This document shows positions 17,226 through 26,206 of a stretch of 64,000 nt of DNA, in pieces (the stretch's first letter is position 1; the number at the start of each line of letters is the position of its first letter). The notes beneath the pieces were generated by a model. That model was not told where the DNA came from, searched no databases, and saw only the letters and a program-made list of their open reading frames with translations. Origin of the DNA: Melghirimyces profundicolus (GTDB taxonomy: Bacteria > Bacillota > Bacilli > Thermoactinomycetales > DSM-45169); NCBI RefSeq assembly GCF_003054245.1, contig NZ_QBKR01000014.1:41877-105876 (forward strand), read 5' to 3'. The translations under genes and the position numbers were made by a program.

Positions 17226-18764
17226 TCACCGGGCTTGATGGAGGGCGTCGCCGATCTTTTCGATCACATCGGAAGCGAGGACGCTGTGGTCCGAAGCGGT
17301 GACCGCCAGGCGCCCTGCCAACCCGTGAAGGTGAACTCCCAGCGGGATGGCCGACTCCACCGGGAGTCCCCGGGCCAAGAGCGCTCCCAGGACACCGGTC
17401 AGTACATCCCCGGATCCGGCTTTGGCCAAGGCCGGTGTACCGGTCGTGTTGACCACTTGCCGGCCATCGGGAAAGGCGATCACCGTATAAGTTCCCTTCA
17501 ACACCACTGCGGCCCCGGTCTTCTCCGCCAGCTCCAGAGCGATCCGGTGGCGGGACGACTCCACTTCCTTCACCGAAATGCCGGTCAGGCGGGCCATCTC
17601 CCCCGGATGGGGGGTAAGGACCGTGGGTTTTCCCCGTTTTTTGAGGATGGAGGGATTCCCGGCGAGCCCATTGAGCGCATCGGCATCCAGCACGAGGGGG
17701 CAGGGGATGGAAAAAAGCAGATCTTCCAGCCACTCTGTCTCCCCGTCAAAGCGTCCCAATCCCGGACCGACGGCAACCGCGTCAAAACCGGAAAGCCGCT
17801 TTTCCCAGTCCGGGGGAGTCGCCCGCGTGAAGCATCGGTCGTCCCCTTCGGGCCAACCCCACACGAGTGCCTCCGTCACCTTGGCGGACAGGGGGATCTC
17901 CTGTCCCTGCGGAACTCCCAGGGTCACCATTCCCGCGCCGGTCCGAAGCGCGGCCATGCCGGAGAGGGCGGCCGCTCCCAGCATTCCCCGGGAACCTCCC
18001 AGCACCAGGAGGTGACCGTGGGTCCCTTTGTGACTCCAGCGGGACCGGGGAAGGAGATGATCTTCCCACAGGGCCGGGCCGTTGATCCGGGTCCGGGGTG
18101 GATGCCGCTCCACCGCCGCCTGCGGAATGCCGATGGGGGCCACTTCCACCTCGCCGCAGGCTTTGGCCCCGGGAAGCAGGTAATGACACCATTTCGGAGC
18201 CGCAAAGGTTACGGTGAGGTCGGCATGGACCGCCTCTCCGGCCACTTCCCCCGTGTCGGTATTCACCCCGCTCGGCACATCCACGGAGAGGAGAAAGGGG
18301 GGACGGCTCCGGTTCAACGTCTGAACGATCCTGCGGACCGGTTCCCTCAGTTCCCCCCGCACTCCCGTTCCCAACAGGGCATCCACCGCCACATCCGCTT
18401 GACCGAGGTCGGTGGTGAGCTCCCCTTCCCGGCCGGGTTCGAACGGTTTCACGGCCAACCCCATGTTCCGGCAGACCTCGTGGAAAGCCCGGGTTTCCGG
18501 CGACATCTTTTCTGCCGGTCCGGATCGCCATACGGAGACATTCCATCCGGCCGTCGACAGGTACCGGGCGATCACGAAACCGTCTCCGCCGTTGTTGCCC
18601 GATCCGGCCAGGACCACAACCCTCTTCGCCTCCGGAAAACGCTTCATCAACGTGCGGGCGCAAGCCCCGCCCGCATTCTCCATCAGAGCCACGCCCGGCA
18701 TCCCCATCGATTCGATGGTATACCGGTCCAGATCGCGCATCTCCTGTGCAGTGTAGAGATACAA
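17226..18764 (-). CDS. nnr: Bifunctional NAD(P)HX epimerase / ADP-dependent dehydratase
   Basis: A 512-residue fusion. The N-terminal YjeF domain (about 1-215, GSGNNGGDGFVIARYL) is the NAD(P)HX epimerase; the C-terminal ribokinase-like domain (about 230-510, TPALAKAGSGDVLTGVLGAL) is the dehydratase. Together they repair hydrated NADH and NADPH. I place the start at TTG 18764 (MYLYTAQEMRDLD), which has GGGAGGG seven bases upstream; the longer frame to 18845 adds 27 unconserved residues. It is located directly downstream of acpS, as in many Bacillota. Confidence 0.93.
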   Translation of the reverse strand: MYLYTAQEMRDLDRYTIESMGMPGVALMENAGGACARTLMKRFPEAKRVVVLAGSGNNGGDGFVIARYLSTAGWNVSVWRSGPAEKMSPETRAFHEVCRNMGLAVKPFEPGREGELTTDLGQADVAVDALLGTGVRGELREPVRRIVQTLNRSRPPFLLSVDVPSGVNTDTGEVAGEAVHADLTVTFAAPKWCHYLLPGAKACGEVEVAPIGIPQAAVERHPPRTRINGPALWEDHLLPRSRWSHKGTHGHLLVLGGSRGMLGAAALSGMAALRTGAGMVTLGVPQGQEIPLSAKVTEALVWGWPEGDDRCFTRATPPDWEKRLSGFDAVAVGPGLGRFDGETEWLEDLLFSIPCPLVLDADALNGLAGNPSILKKRGKPTVLTPHPGEMARLTGISVKEVESSRHRIALELAEKTGAAVVLKGTYTVIAFPDGRQVVNTTGTPALAKAGSGDVLTGVLGALLARGLPVESAIPLGVHLHGLAGRLAVTASDHSVLASDVIEKIGDALHQAR

Positions 18765-18841
18765 AAATGTCCCTCCCAACCGTGTTATAACTATATGTGC
18801 GGCCCTGTCCCGATATGCAGACAAGGTTGACAGGCCGCCTT

Positions 18842-19216
18842 TCACCGCCGTTCAAGAACCGCAAACGCCGCAGCGTACTCCCGTGTGTGGGTGACGGAGA
18901 GATGGACCATCACCGATTCGTCCCATCCCAACCGCTCCAATGCGGCGGGGTCGATCCGGGCGTGGGGTTTTCCCTTTTCATCGTTGCGGATCATAATCTC
19001 CCTGAATCCGATGACAGAGCCGATTCCGGTGCCTGCCGCCTTCGCGACCGCTTCCTTGGCCGCAAACCGTCCCGCCAGCCACTCCGCCCGACGGAATCCG
19101 CCTTCCGGAAGCTCACTTCTCTCTTCCCGGGAAAGAATCCGACCGGCCAGTCGTTCCAGGCCCGTTTTTTGAATCCTCGCGATCTCCGTCAGATCGGTGC
19201 CGATCCCCAGAATCAT
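18842..19216 (-). CDS. acpS: Holo-[acyl-carrier-protein] synthase
   Basis: A 124-residue AcpS, the usual length. It transfers 4'-phosphopantetheine from CoA to acyl carrier protein. The Mg-binding Asp lies in GIGTDLTEIARI and the Glu in RFAAKEAVAKAAGTG. The ATG at 19216 has GGAGGG upstream; the longer frame to 19297 has no function as a start. In Bacillus this gene begins the acpS-ydcC-alr group. Confidence 0.95.
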   Translation of the reverse strand: MILGIGTDLTEIARIQKTGLERLAGRILSREERSELPEGGFRRAEWLAGRFAAKEAVAKAAGTGIGSVIGFREIMIRNDEKGKPHARIDPAALERLGWDESVMVHLSVTHTREYAAAFAVLERR

Positions 19217-19239
19217 CGCCACACCCTCCTTTTCCCCGT

Positions 19240-20355
19240 TCATCTCACATCCCATCGGAAGGTCAGCGCCGCCGTCGTAAATGCCACCACCACCCATGCT
19301 CCCAGGACCGCCGCGGGGACCCAGAGCTGGATCAGGGTGGCCCCTTCGTTCATCACTTTGCGCAGGGCATCGGTCAAATACCCGATGGGGATCGCCTTCA
19401 CCAGGGGCTGCAGGATTCCGGGAAGATCCCGGACCGGGAAGAAAATCCCTCCCACAAAAATCATGGGAAAGGAGATCAAACCGGCAATCGGAGCGGCGCT
19501 CTCCGGCGTCCGGGACAGACTGGCGATAATGAAACCGATCGACATGAAGGTGAGCGTGCCGAGGAGGATGAACATGATAAGGAGCAGCCAGGAACCGTAC
19601 ACGTGGACCCCGAAGACGAAATAGCCGACGAAAAGCACCGCCACCGCCTGCAACCCGTTCAGAATCACACGGGCGGTAATCTGTCCCGCGATAAAGGTGG
19701 AACTTTTGAGAGGGGTCCCCTGCATCCTTCGAAGAATCCCCCGTTCCCGCCAGGAGGCGATGGTGGCTGCCACGCCGTTCAGGTTGCTGCTCATGATCAT
19801 CAGCGACAGAATACCGGGAACCAGGAAATCGATATAACCGAGTGGGCGGGACTGGATGTCGATTTCCTCCGTCTTCACCAAAGGGCGGTAATCCACGGCT
19901 TCTTTGTTCAACTTGTCCACCGCTTCCCGGATGACCGTGGAGCCCACCTGGGAAACGGCCGGATTGCTTTTATCCAGATACAGCGCCACCAGGGGTTTTT
20001 CCTTTTTCCCTTTTTGCCCGCTGGTTTCCAGTTGTTTTCCCAATCCCGCCTTCAGTACCACCAGGATTTGCGCATCTCCTTTTTTCAGCCGGGATAAGCC
20101 CTGGGCGCGGGACGTTTCGGCCACTTGGAGCCCTTCGGTATTGGAAAGCTCTTCGAAAACGGCCCGGGAGCGGGGAGTTTGATCCTCGTCGGCCACCGCC
20201 ACGCTCATCTGAAATTGATTGGTTCCCCCCTCCCCCAGAAACGTCCCCAAAGCCAGCATCATGAAGATCGGTAAAAACAGCGACCAAATGATGGTATTTT
20301 TGTTCCGTGCGAACAACAGCAACTGGGCCCAAGTCAATCGCCAATATGCTTTCAT
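19240..20355 (-). CDS. ABC-2 type transporter permease (YhgE/NatB-like architecture)
   Basis: A 371-residue permease: one N-terminal membrane segment (about 20-42), a large extracytoplasmic region (about 45-180), then five or more segments in the C-terminal half. This is the ABC2_membrane_3 layout of drug or Na+ exporters. I chose ATG 20355 (MKAYWRLTWAQ); the open frame to 20511 lies inside the ATPase gene. ATG overlaps the ATPase stop by 4 bp (ATGA), showing translational coupling. The substrate is unknown. Confidence 0.87.
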   Translation of the reverse strand: MKAYWRLTWAQLLLFARNKNTIIWSLFLPIFMMLALGTFLGEGGTNQFQMSVAVADEDQTPRSRAVFEELSNTEGLQVAETSRAQGLSRLKKGDAQILVVLKAGLGKQLETSGQKGKKEKPLVALYLDKSNPAVSQVGSTVIREAVDKLNKEAVDYRPLVKTEEIDIQSRPLGYIDFLVPGILSLMIMSSNLNGVAATIASWRERGILRRMQGTPLKSSTFIAGQITARVILNGLQAVAVLFVGYFVFGVHVYGSWLLLIMFILLGTLTFMSIGFIIASLSRTPESAAPIAGLISFPMIFVGGIFFPVRDLPGILQPLVKAIPIGYLTDALRKVMNEGATLIQLWVPAAVLGAWVVVAFTTAALTFRWDVR

Positions 20356-21266
20356 TGTTCTGTCAGCCTCTTTCCGGTCCGTTCGAGGAATACGTCCTCC
20401 AAGGTTGCCGAGCGGGTGCGAAGCCCGTTCAATACCAAGCCCTCCCGGTCGGCCAGGGGGATCAGCCCAGACAGCGTTCCCCTGAGATTGTCGGTCAGCA
20501 AGAGCATCCATCCCCCGTCGGTACGCTTCACTTCCTTGACTCCTTCCAGTTCGCGAAAGTGGGCGTCGGAGACCCCCCGTTCCGCCGCAAACTCGATGAC
20601 ACTGTCGGAAGCCAGCTGCCGGATGAGCCGGGCGGGGGTGTCCAGAGCGATCACCCGCCCGCTGTCCATGATTGCCACCCGGTCACAGAGCTGTTCGGCC
20701 TCCTCCATATAGTGCGTGGAAAGAAACAGCGTCCTCCCCTCTTCCTTCAAGTGGAGGATGATCTCCCACAGTGCCCGTCGGGCCTTGGGATCCAGCCCGG
20801 TGGTGGGTTCATCGAGGAAGATCACCCGAGGGTCATGGACCACCGCCAGTGCGATCGCCAGCCGTTGACGCTGCCCGCCGGATAAATGCTTGACAAGCGT
20901 TCTCCTTTTTTCCTCCAGATCGAAAGACCGGAGGAGTTCCGCCGGCGGACGCATCTTTTTATAGAAGCTGCCGTAAAGGAGGATGCTCTCTTCCGTACTC
21001 AGGTGGTCAAACAAGGCGGTGGACTGCAGCTGGATCCCGATGATTTCCTTCAGTTTGGCTGGCTTTCGGATCCCGTCCACCCCGAACAGACACACTTCTC
21101 CCCTGTCCGGTTTCCTCAAGCCTTCCATCATTTCCATCGTGGTGGTTTTTCCTGCTCCGTTGGGTCCCAACAGGCCGAACACTTCCCCTTCGGCCACCTC
21201 GAACCCCACACCGTCGACCACCCTCGTTCCGCCGTAACTTTTCACCAAGTTGCGTACCCGTATCAT
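20352..21266 (-). CDS. ABC transporter ATP-binding protein, DrrA/NatA-like
   Basis: A 304-residue nucleotide-binding subunit with Walker A GPNGAGKTT, signature LSGGQRQRLAIA, Walker B VIFLDEPTTGLDP and a C-terminal domain of the exporter type. GGAGG lies five bases before ATG 21266 (MIRVRN), which I prefer to the in-frame GTG at 21278. It pairs with the permease gene downstream and is probably the first gene of a two-gene exporter operon. Confidence 0.9.
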   Translation of the reverse strand: MIRVRNLVKSYGGTRVVDGVGFEVAEGEVFGLLGPNGAGKTTTMEMMEGLRKPDRGEVCLFGVDGIRKPAKLKEIIGIQLQSTALFDHLSTEESILLYGSFYKKMRPPAELLRSFDLEEKRRTLVKHLSGGQRQRLAIALAVVHDPRVIFLDEPTTGLDPKARRALWEIILHLKEEGRTLFLSTHYMEEAEQLCDRVAIMDSGRVIALDTPARLIRQLASDSVIEFAAERGVSDAHFRELEGVKEVKRTDGGWMLLLTDNLRGTLSGLIPLADREGLVLNGLRTRSATLEDVFLERTGKRLTEQ

Positions 21267-21384
21267 GAATGCCTCCACTTGATCTCGTTTCGCGTGATGG
21301 GCCGGAAAAATGTTCCGTTCCCGTCCAGTATAGCACAGCCCGTCCGAAACCCCGAAAAGAAGGTTGGATCGGGCCGAAACAGGA

Positions 21385-21411
21385 AAAGGGCATCACCATC
21401 GGTGACACCCT
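21385..21411 (-). terminator. Terminator of the DUF2621-like gene
   Basis: On the minus strand GGGTGTCACC pairs with GGTGATGCCC around a 3-nt loop and is followed by TTTT, just after the stop codon. Confidence 0.7.
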
Positions 21412-21412
21412 T

Positions 21413-21838
21413 TCATTGAAGCAGTTGCCGGTAGGGAGACAGATCCACCTCTTTCCGTTCCAGAGTTTCGATCAGCCACTTGTGGTCCCTTTTGGGGGTG
21501 GCCAGGATATAACCCCGGACGATGAGGTCCTGCGTCATCCGGTCTGCGTCTTCCCTGACGGCGAGCTCCCCGATCTTTCCGGCGATCGTCCGTTTTGCCG
21601 TGTCCCGGAACAGCTGGGGAACCGGCTGAACCAGCTCGTCCAGCAGCCTCCGTTGTTCCTCCGTCCAGAGATGTCGGGTTTTTTCTATATAGTGTTCCTG
21701 CCAGTCCAGCTCGGACTTGCCGTCTTCCTTCGGCATTCCCTTCATAAATTTACGGAACATGAAGTAACCGCCGGTGGCCAGGAACCAGATCATGAACAAA
21801 AACCACGGAATCATCACCCAGATGATCCATTCCGGCAT
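21413..21838 (-). CDS. DUF2621-like protein (YneK family)
   Basis: A 141-residue protein: an N-terminal membrane segment (about residues 4-25, PEWIIWVMIPWFLFMIWF), then a soluble region containing MPKEDGKSELDWQEHYIEKT, split here only by its charged character, and ATPKRDHKWLIETL. This pattern fits the Bacillus YneK/DUF2621 family as I remember it; no function is known. I chose ATG 21838, preceded by AGAGGTG, over the longer frame to 21919. It stands alone between an exporter operon and a divergent PBP gene. Confidence 0.7.
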   Translation of the reverse strand: MPEWIIWVMIPWFLFMIWFLATGGYFMFRKFMKGMPKEDGKSELDWQEHYIEKTRHLWTEEQRRLLDELVQPVPQLFRDTAKRTIAGKIGELAVREDADRMTQDLIVRGYILATPKRDHKWLIETLERKEVDLSPYRQLLQ

Positions 21839-22070
21839 GACTGTATCACCTCTTGAAAGGCCTGTCCTATCCAGTTCGTTCATCCTCATTTTAGCACGAA
21901 CCGGCGATCTTCGCCGCAATCTTCCCCGATTATAGGAGGTTCGGACCGGGTCCGCAAGCTTCGCGAAGCAAAAAAGGCGGGTGCTTTAAAGTAAAGTCTG
22001 TATAAACACGGTTCTGCTTTTCCCCGGCGCCCAGTATGATATATATTGTACCTTGGGAGGAGAGAATCGA

Positions 22071-24335
22071 ATGAACGCTCGCATTATGAAATCATACGGC
22101 CGTTTGTTTTGGAATTCCATGATGACCAAAAAGTGGTGGCTGTTAGTCCTCTCCACCACCGTTCTCATCATCTTTGGAGGATTTGCCACGGTGATGATGA
22201 CCACCAACCTTTACAATCTGGAAAGCCTGAAGGACATGCGGTTCGCCACCACCCTCTACGACCATCGGGGAAAAAAAGTCACCACCCTCGGGAGCACCCA
22301 GCGGGAATATGTGGACCTGGACAATGTAAAATCAAAGGAATTGGCCCAGACCTTTGTTTACGTGGAAGATGAGCGCTTTTACGAGCATAACGGCGCCGAT
22401 CTGAAAGGGATCGGCCGCGCGTTGGCAGTGGACATCCTGACGATGAGTCCCAAAGAAGGAGCCAGCACCATCACCATGCAGGTGGCCCGGAACGTGATCC
22501 TCAACGACCGGGATAAAACGTTTATGCGGAAAGTCAGCGAAATCGCCCTCGCCTACAACCTGGAACGAAAGTACACGAAAAAAGAGATCCTGGAATCCTA
22601 CCTCAACTACATCTACCTCGGGAACGGTGTATCCGGAATCCAGATGGCGTCCAAAATTTACTTCGGAAAAGATCTGACCAAAGAGAAACTGGAACCCCAC
22701 GAAATGGCGCTGCTGGCCGGCCTCCCCAAAGCGCCGGAAGGGTACAATCCCTACCGGAAACCGGAAGCCGCCAAACAGCGCCGCAACGTGGTTTTGAAAA
22801 AGATGGCGGAAAAGGGTCTGATCTCGGAGCAGGAAAAAGAGAAATACCAGCAAATGGAGTTGGGAGTGAACAAAAACTACCTGGCCAAATACAAACAGAA
22901 AGAACATTACACCGCCTATAAGGAATACGTGCTGGACGAAGCTGAAAAACGCTACGGCCTCAACGCCCAGGAATTGGTGAACGGCGGTTACAAAGTTTAC
23001 ACCGGACTGAACGTGAAAGCCCAACGTTCCTTGGAGGAAAACCTGAAGAAAGACGCCTTCTATCAAAACCACAAAAACCTGGACGCCGGCGCCACCATCC
23101 TCGACCCCAAGACCGGGGAAATCGCCGCATTGGGCGGGGGGAGACACTACCTCCCCGGATACCCCAACCGGGCGCTGGCACGTCTGCAACCCGGCTCTTC
23201 GATCAAGCCGTTGACGGCTTATGCGCCGGCCATCCAGGAGAAGGGATACAATGAAAACAGCCTGGTGTCCGATGCTCCCTTCACCTATAAAGGTTGGACA
23301 CCCAAGAACTACGATCGAACCTTCCACGGAACCGTTACACTGAAAGAAGTGGCGGCCCAGTCCATGAACGCGGCGACGGCCCGGCTCCTCACCGAAGTGG
23401 TGGGAGTGGACAAAGCCTACGAATATGCCCAGGAGTTGGGATTGGAACCGAAACCGGGGGATAAATCCCCGGCGCCCCTTGCCCTCGGCGGACTGACCGA
23501 CGGGGTGAACACCCTCCAGATGGCCCAGGCTTATTCCACGTTCGTCCATGACGGGAAATACACCGAAGCCCATACCATCAAAAAAATTGTTGACGTGGAC
23601 GGAACAGAGCTGGAGCCCGACGAAAAGGTGAAAAAGGATCAGGAGGTCTTTTCCGAACAGACGGCCTGGACCATGACCCAGATCCTGAAGTATGCCGTCG
23701 ACAACGGAACCGGCCGCAATGCGAAACTTCCCGACGGCCGGGATGTCGCCGGCAAAACCGGTACGACTCAGAAGAGCAAAGAAGCTTGGTTTGTGGGATA
23801 CACCCCCGAATACGTGATGGCCACCACCGTCTTCAACCATGACGGGGGCCATACGAAACTGAGCGGCGGCGAGTACCCCGCCCGGATCTTCCGGCAGGTG
23901 ATGAGCGACACACTGGCCGGCACGAAAGTCAGCCGGTTTGAACCGCCGGAAAGCGGATCTTCCGGTGGCGGCTTCCTGGACGGCTTCCTCGGCGGGGATG
24001 AGCCGGAGGAGCCGGCGAAACCGCCAAAGCCCGAAGAACCCAGCGAACAACCGGACCTGGAAGAACCCCCACAGGATGTGGATTCGGATGATAGCGGCCA
24101 AACCCCACCCTCCGATGACCAGAGCGGACAACAAACCACCGGGGGGGATGGGATCGGTGACAACGAAGGCGATACCACCGGAGGCGATACCGGCGGCAAC
24201 ACCATCGGCGGCGATACCACCGGTGATACCGGCGGCACCAACACCACCGGGGGGGACGACACCGGAGGGAACACCAACGGCGGGGATCCCACCGGAGGCG
24301 GCGATACAACCGGAGACACTTCTCCCGAAGGATAA
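22071..24335 (+). CDS. Class A penicillin-binding protein, PBP1A type
   Basis: A 754-residue bifunctional peptidoglycan synthase. One membrane anchor (about residues 20-45) is followed by the GT51 glycosyltransferase domain (EDERFYEHNGADLKG; QVARNVIL) and the transpeptidase domain, whose three motifs are present: SIKP with the catalytic Ser, SMN, and KTGTT. The last 110 residues are a Pro/Glu/Asp-rich stretch followed by repeated Gly-Gly-Asp-Thr-Thr-like units. GGGAGGAGAG precedes ATG 22071; the TTG at 22053 lies inside that site. A strong terminator follows. Confidence 0.95.
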   Translation: MNARIMKSYGRLFWNSMMTKKWWLLVLSTTVLIIFGGFATVMMTTNLYNLESLKDMRFATTLYDHRGKKVTTLGSTQREYVDLDNVKSKELAQTFVYVEDERFYEHNGADLKGIGRALAVDILTMSPKEGASTITMQVARNVILNDRDKTFMRKVSEIALAYNLERKYTKKEILESYLNYIYLGNGVSGIQMASKIYFGKDLTKEKLEPHEMALLAGLPKAPEGYNPYRKPEAAKQRRNVVLKKMAEKGLISEQEKEKYQQMELGVNKNYLAKYKQKEHYTAYKEYVLDEAEKRYGLNAQELVNGGYKVYTGLNVKAQRSLEENLKKDAFYQNHKNLDAGATILDPKTGEIAALGGGRHYLPGYPNRALARLQPGSSIKPLTAYAPAIQEKGYNENSLVSDAPFTYKGWTPKNYDRTFHGTVTLKEVAAQSMNAATARLLTEVVGVDKAYEYAQELGLEPKPGDKSPAPLALGGLTDGVNTLQMAQAYSTFVHDGKYTEAHTIKKIVDVDGTELEPDEKVKKDQEVFSEQTAWTMTQILKYAVDNGTGRNAKLPDGRDVAGKTGTTQKSKEAWFVGYTPEYVMATTVFNHDGGHTKLSGGEYPARIFRQVMSDTLAGTKVSRFEPPESGSSGGGFLDGFLGGDEPEEPAKPPKPEEPSEQPDLEEPPQDVDSDDSGQTPPSDDQSGQQTTGGDGIGDNEGDTTGGDTGGNTIGGDTTGDTGGTNTTGGDDTGGNTNGGDPTGGGDTTGDTSPEG

Positions 24336-24338
24336 TCC

Positions 24339-24371
24339 AAACAGACTCCCGGAGGACCGGGAGTCTGTTTT
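24339..24371. terminator. Terminator of the PBP1A gene
   Basis: A 14-bp perfect stem (24339-24352 with 24357-24370) and an AGGA loop end in TTTT on the plus strand; the A3 on the left lets it work weakly on the other strand too. Confidence 0.88.
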
Positions 24372-24463
24372 GGTTGTTCTCATGACGGGCACAACGGCTG
24401 GAGTGGGGTGAAGAACATGAATCGACGATCCGATCGGCTGGTCCCGGGTTGCTGATTTCATCG

Positions 24464-24490
24464 GACCGACCTTTGGGTCGGTCTTTCCTT
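24464..24490 (+). terminator. Second plus-strand terminator-like hairpin
   Basis: GACCGACC pairs with GGTCGGTC around a 4-nt loop and is followed by TTTCCTTT. Between it and the first terminator there is only a 12-codon open frame (24418-24456) with a good ribosome site, so it may simply be a back-up terminator. Confidence 0.5.
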
Positions 24491-24497
24491 TACCCGC

Positions 24498-26066
24498 TCA
24501 CGTCTGCTGTTGCTCTTCATTCCCCACCAACCGATCGACGATCTGTGCCCGGTGCCGGTCGGCCACCGGTTTGGAGATGGTATGTTCTCTCTCCATTTCA
24601 TCCACCGCCCGGTGTTCGGCGTAAAGGACGAGTTGAAGGGCATCGGCCCATTGTTCCTGCTGGAGTTCCGGCCTCTCTTCATACAGCCGGTTCAGTTGCT
24701 CCCGGGCGCTTTCCTGTTTCTCCTCGTACTTCCGGATCATCTGTTCATGGAGAACCGGGGACAGGGTGCCTTTCTCCTTCAATCGGTCCAATTCCTGTTG
24801 GGCGGCCCGGCTGCGCTGAAGAAGCGCCAACCGTTCTTCGTATTCCGTCAGGCTTTCCGCTTCCTGCTTCACCCCCAGCCACCGGACCAAGGACTTGAGG
24901 GTCAACCCCTGGACAATCAGGGAGAAGAGAACGACACTGTAGGCGAGAACCAGCACCTCTTCCCGGCCGGGGAAATCGGCGGGAAGACTGAGCGCCAGGG
25001 CAATGGACAGGGATCCCCGCAATCCTCCCCAATTGAAGATGTGTTTCCATGACCGGGGAAGTTTGCGAAGCGGCAACAAACTCACATAGACGGCCACGCT
25101 CCGCGCGATCAGCACAATCAGAATGGCCAGGGAGATGTCTCCCCATTTGTCCCCGATATCGACAGCGGTCACTTCCAGCCCCACCATGAAGAACACCAGG
25201 GAATTGGCCAAGAGGGCCAAGACGTCCCAGAAGGTCCGGATATTCAACTTGGTGGTGGGGTTCATGCCGATCCGGGCCCCGTAGTTCCCGAAGATCAGCC
25301 CCGCGGTCACCACTGCGATCACCCCGGATAAGTGGAAGATTTCCGCAACCAGAAAAGCTCCGTAAAAAAGAATGACGGAAAAAATGATTTCGAGCGGATA
25401 ATCATCGAAGAACCGGGTCAGCCGAGAAAAAACACAGCCCAGGATCCCCCCGACGGCCAATCCTCCGGAAACCACCTTCACAAACTCCAAGCCCGCCATC
25501 CCCATTCCGGCCGCCCCGGCGCCCAGATAGGCGAGAAGGGAGAGGGAGGAGATATGGAACAAAACGACGGCCAAGCCGTCATTCACCAAGCTCTCCCCCT
25601 CCATCACCGTGGACAACCGCTCGTTCACTCCCATGCTTTTGAAGATGGAAAGGACACTGACCGGGTCCGTCGCCGCCATAAGCGCGGCAAAAGTAAAGGC
25701 TGCAGTGACGGATAGGCCGATCCATCCCATGGAAAGAAAACCCACGGTCAGGTAGGAGAGAAAGGTTCCCACAAAAGCGAGGATCAGAATCGGTTTCCGG
25801 TTTTCGTTCAGGTGGGAGAAGGGCAGTTTCAACGTCGCTTCTCCCAGGAGAGCCGGCAGAAAGATGGAGATCACCGCAAACCGGAAGACATCCTCTTCCG
25901 CCACGAACCCCTTCAGTTCCTCCAAGCCCGATACCGGCGCAAGACCGATCAGGGTCCCGGCCACCACCAAGGCAATCGGATAGGCGATATTCAGTTTCTT
26001 GGAAAGCGCAGTAATCCCCGCAGCCAGGACCAGTAACAACAGGATCAGTTCAAAGGTGTTTTCCAT
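24498..26066 (-). CDS. CPA1-family Na+(K+)/H+ antiporter
   Basis: A 522-residue membrane antiporter with about 12 hydrophobic segments in the first 410 residues, including the ATDPVSVLSIFK motif with the ion-binding Asp and GLAVVLFHI. The C-terminal 110 residues are soluble, Glu/Gln/Arg-rich and probably coiled, as in NhaP/YjcE-type exchangers. It would expel Na+ or K+ in exchange for protons. I chose ATG 26066 (MENTFEL) with AAAGGAG upstream. It sits beside the osmoprotectant importer; a joint role in salt adaptation is inference. Confidence 0.9.
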   Translation of the reverse strand: MENTFELILLLLVLAAGITALSKKLNIAYPIALVVAGTLIGLAPVSGLEELKGFVAEEDVFRFAVISIFLPALLGEATLKLPFSHLNENRKPILILAFVGTFLSYLTVGFLSMGWIGLSVTAAFTFAALMAATDPVSVLSIFKSMGVNERLSTVMEGESLVNDGLAVVLFHISSLSLLAYLGAGAAGMGMAGLEFVKVVSGGLAVGGILGCVFSRLTRFFDDYPLEIIFSVILFYGAFLVAEIFHLSGVIAVVTAGLIFGNYGARIGMNPTTKLNIRTFWDVLALLANSLVFFMVGLEVTAVDIGDKWGDISLAILIVLIARSVAVYVSLLPLRKLPRSWKHIFNWGGLRGSLSIALALSLPADFPGREEVLVLAYSVVLFSLIVQGLTLKSLVRWLGVKQEAESLTEYEERLALLQRSRAAQQELDRLKEKGTLSPVLHEQMIRKYEEKQESAREQLNRLYEERPELQQEQWADALQLVLYAEHRAVDEMEREHTISKPVADRHRAQIVDRLVGNEEQQQT

Positions 26067-26171
26067 CTTCGACTCCTTTCCCGATGATCCGGATACAAGA
26101 GGCATCTTCCCCTTTCTCCGCCACGGCGGGTTCCTTCTTTCTATATTCTTTTCACGGGGGAAGATCTCATT

Positions 26172-26193
26172 AAAAAAGGCGGTTTGCACCGCC
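26172..26193 (-). terminator. Terminator of the osmoprotectant transporter operon
   Basis: On the minus strand GGCGGT pairs with ACCGCC around a 4-nt loop and is followed by T6. Confidence 0.85.
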
Positions 26194-26206
26194 GAGTGAA
26201 GGGAGT

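Noticed and set aside
16911..18830. Plus-strand open frame of 639 codons
   Set aside because: Antisense to the NAD(P)HX repair gene and part of ydcC; composition is typical of a shadow frame.
24418..24456. 12-codon leader-peptide-like frame before a hairpin
   Set aside because: There is no plus-strand gene downstream that it could attenuate.
22332..24461. Minus-strand open frame of 709 codons
   Set aside because: Antisense to the PBP1A gene and its tail; no independent start signal or recognisable motif.
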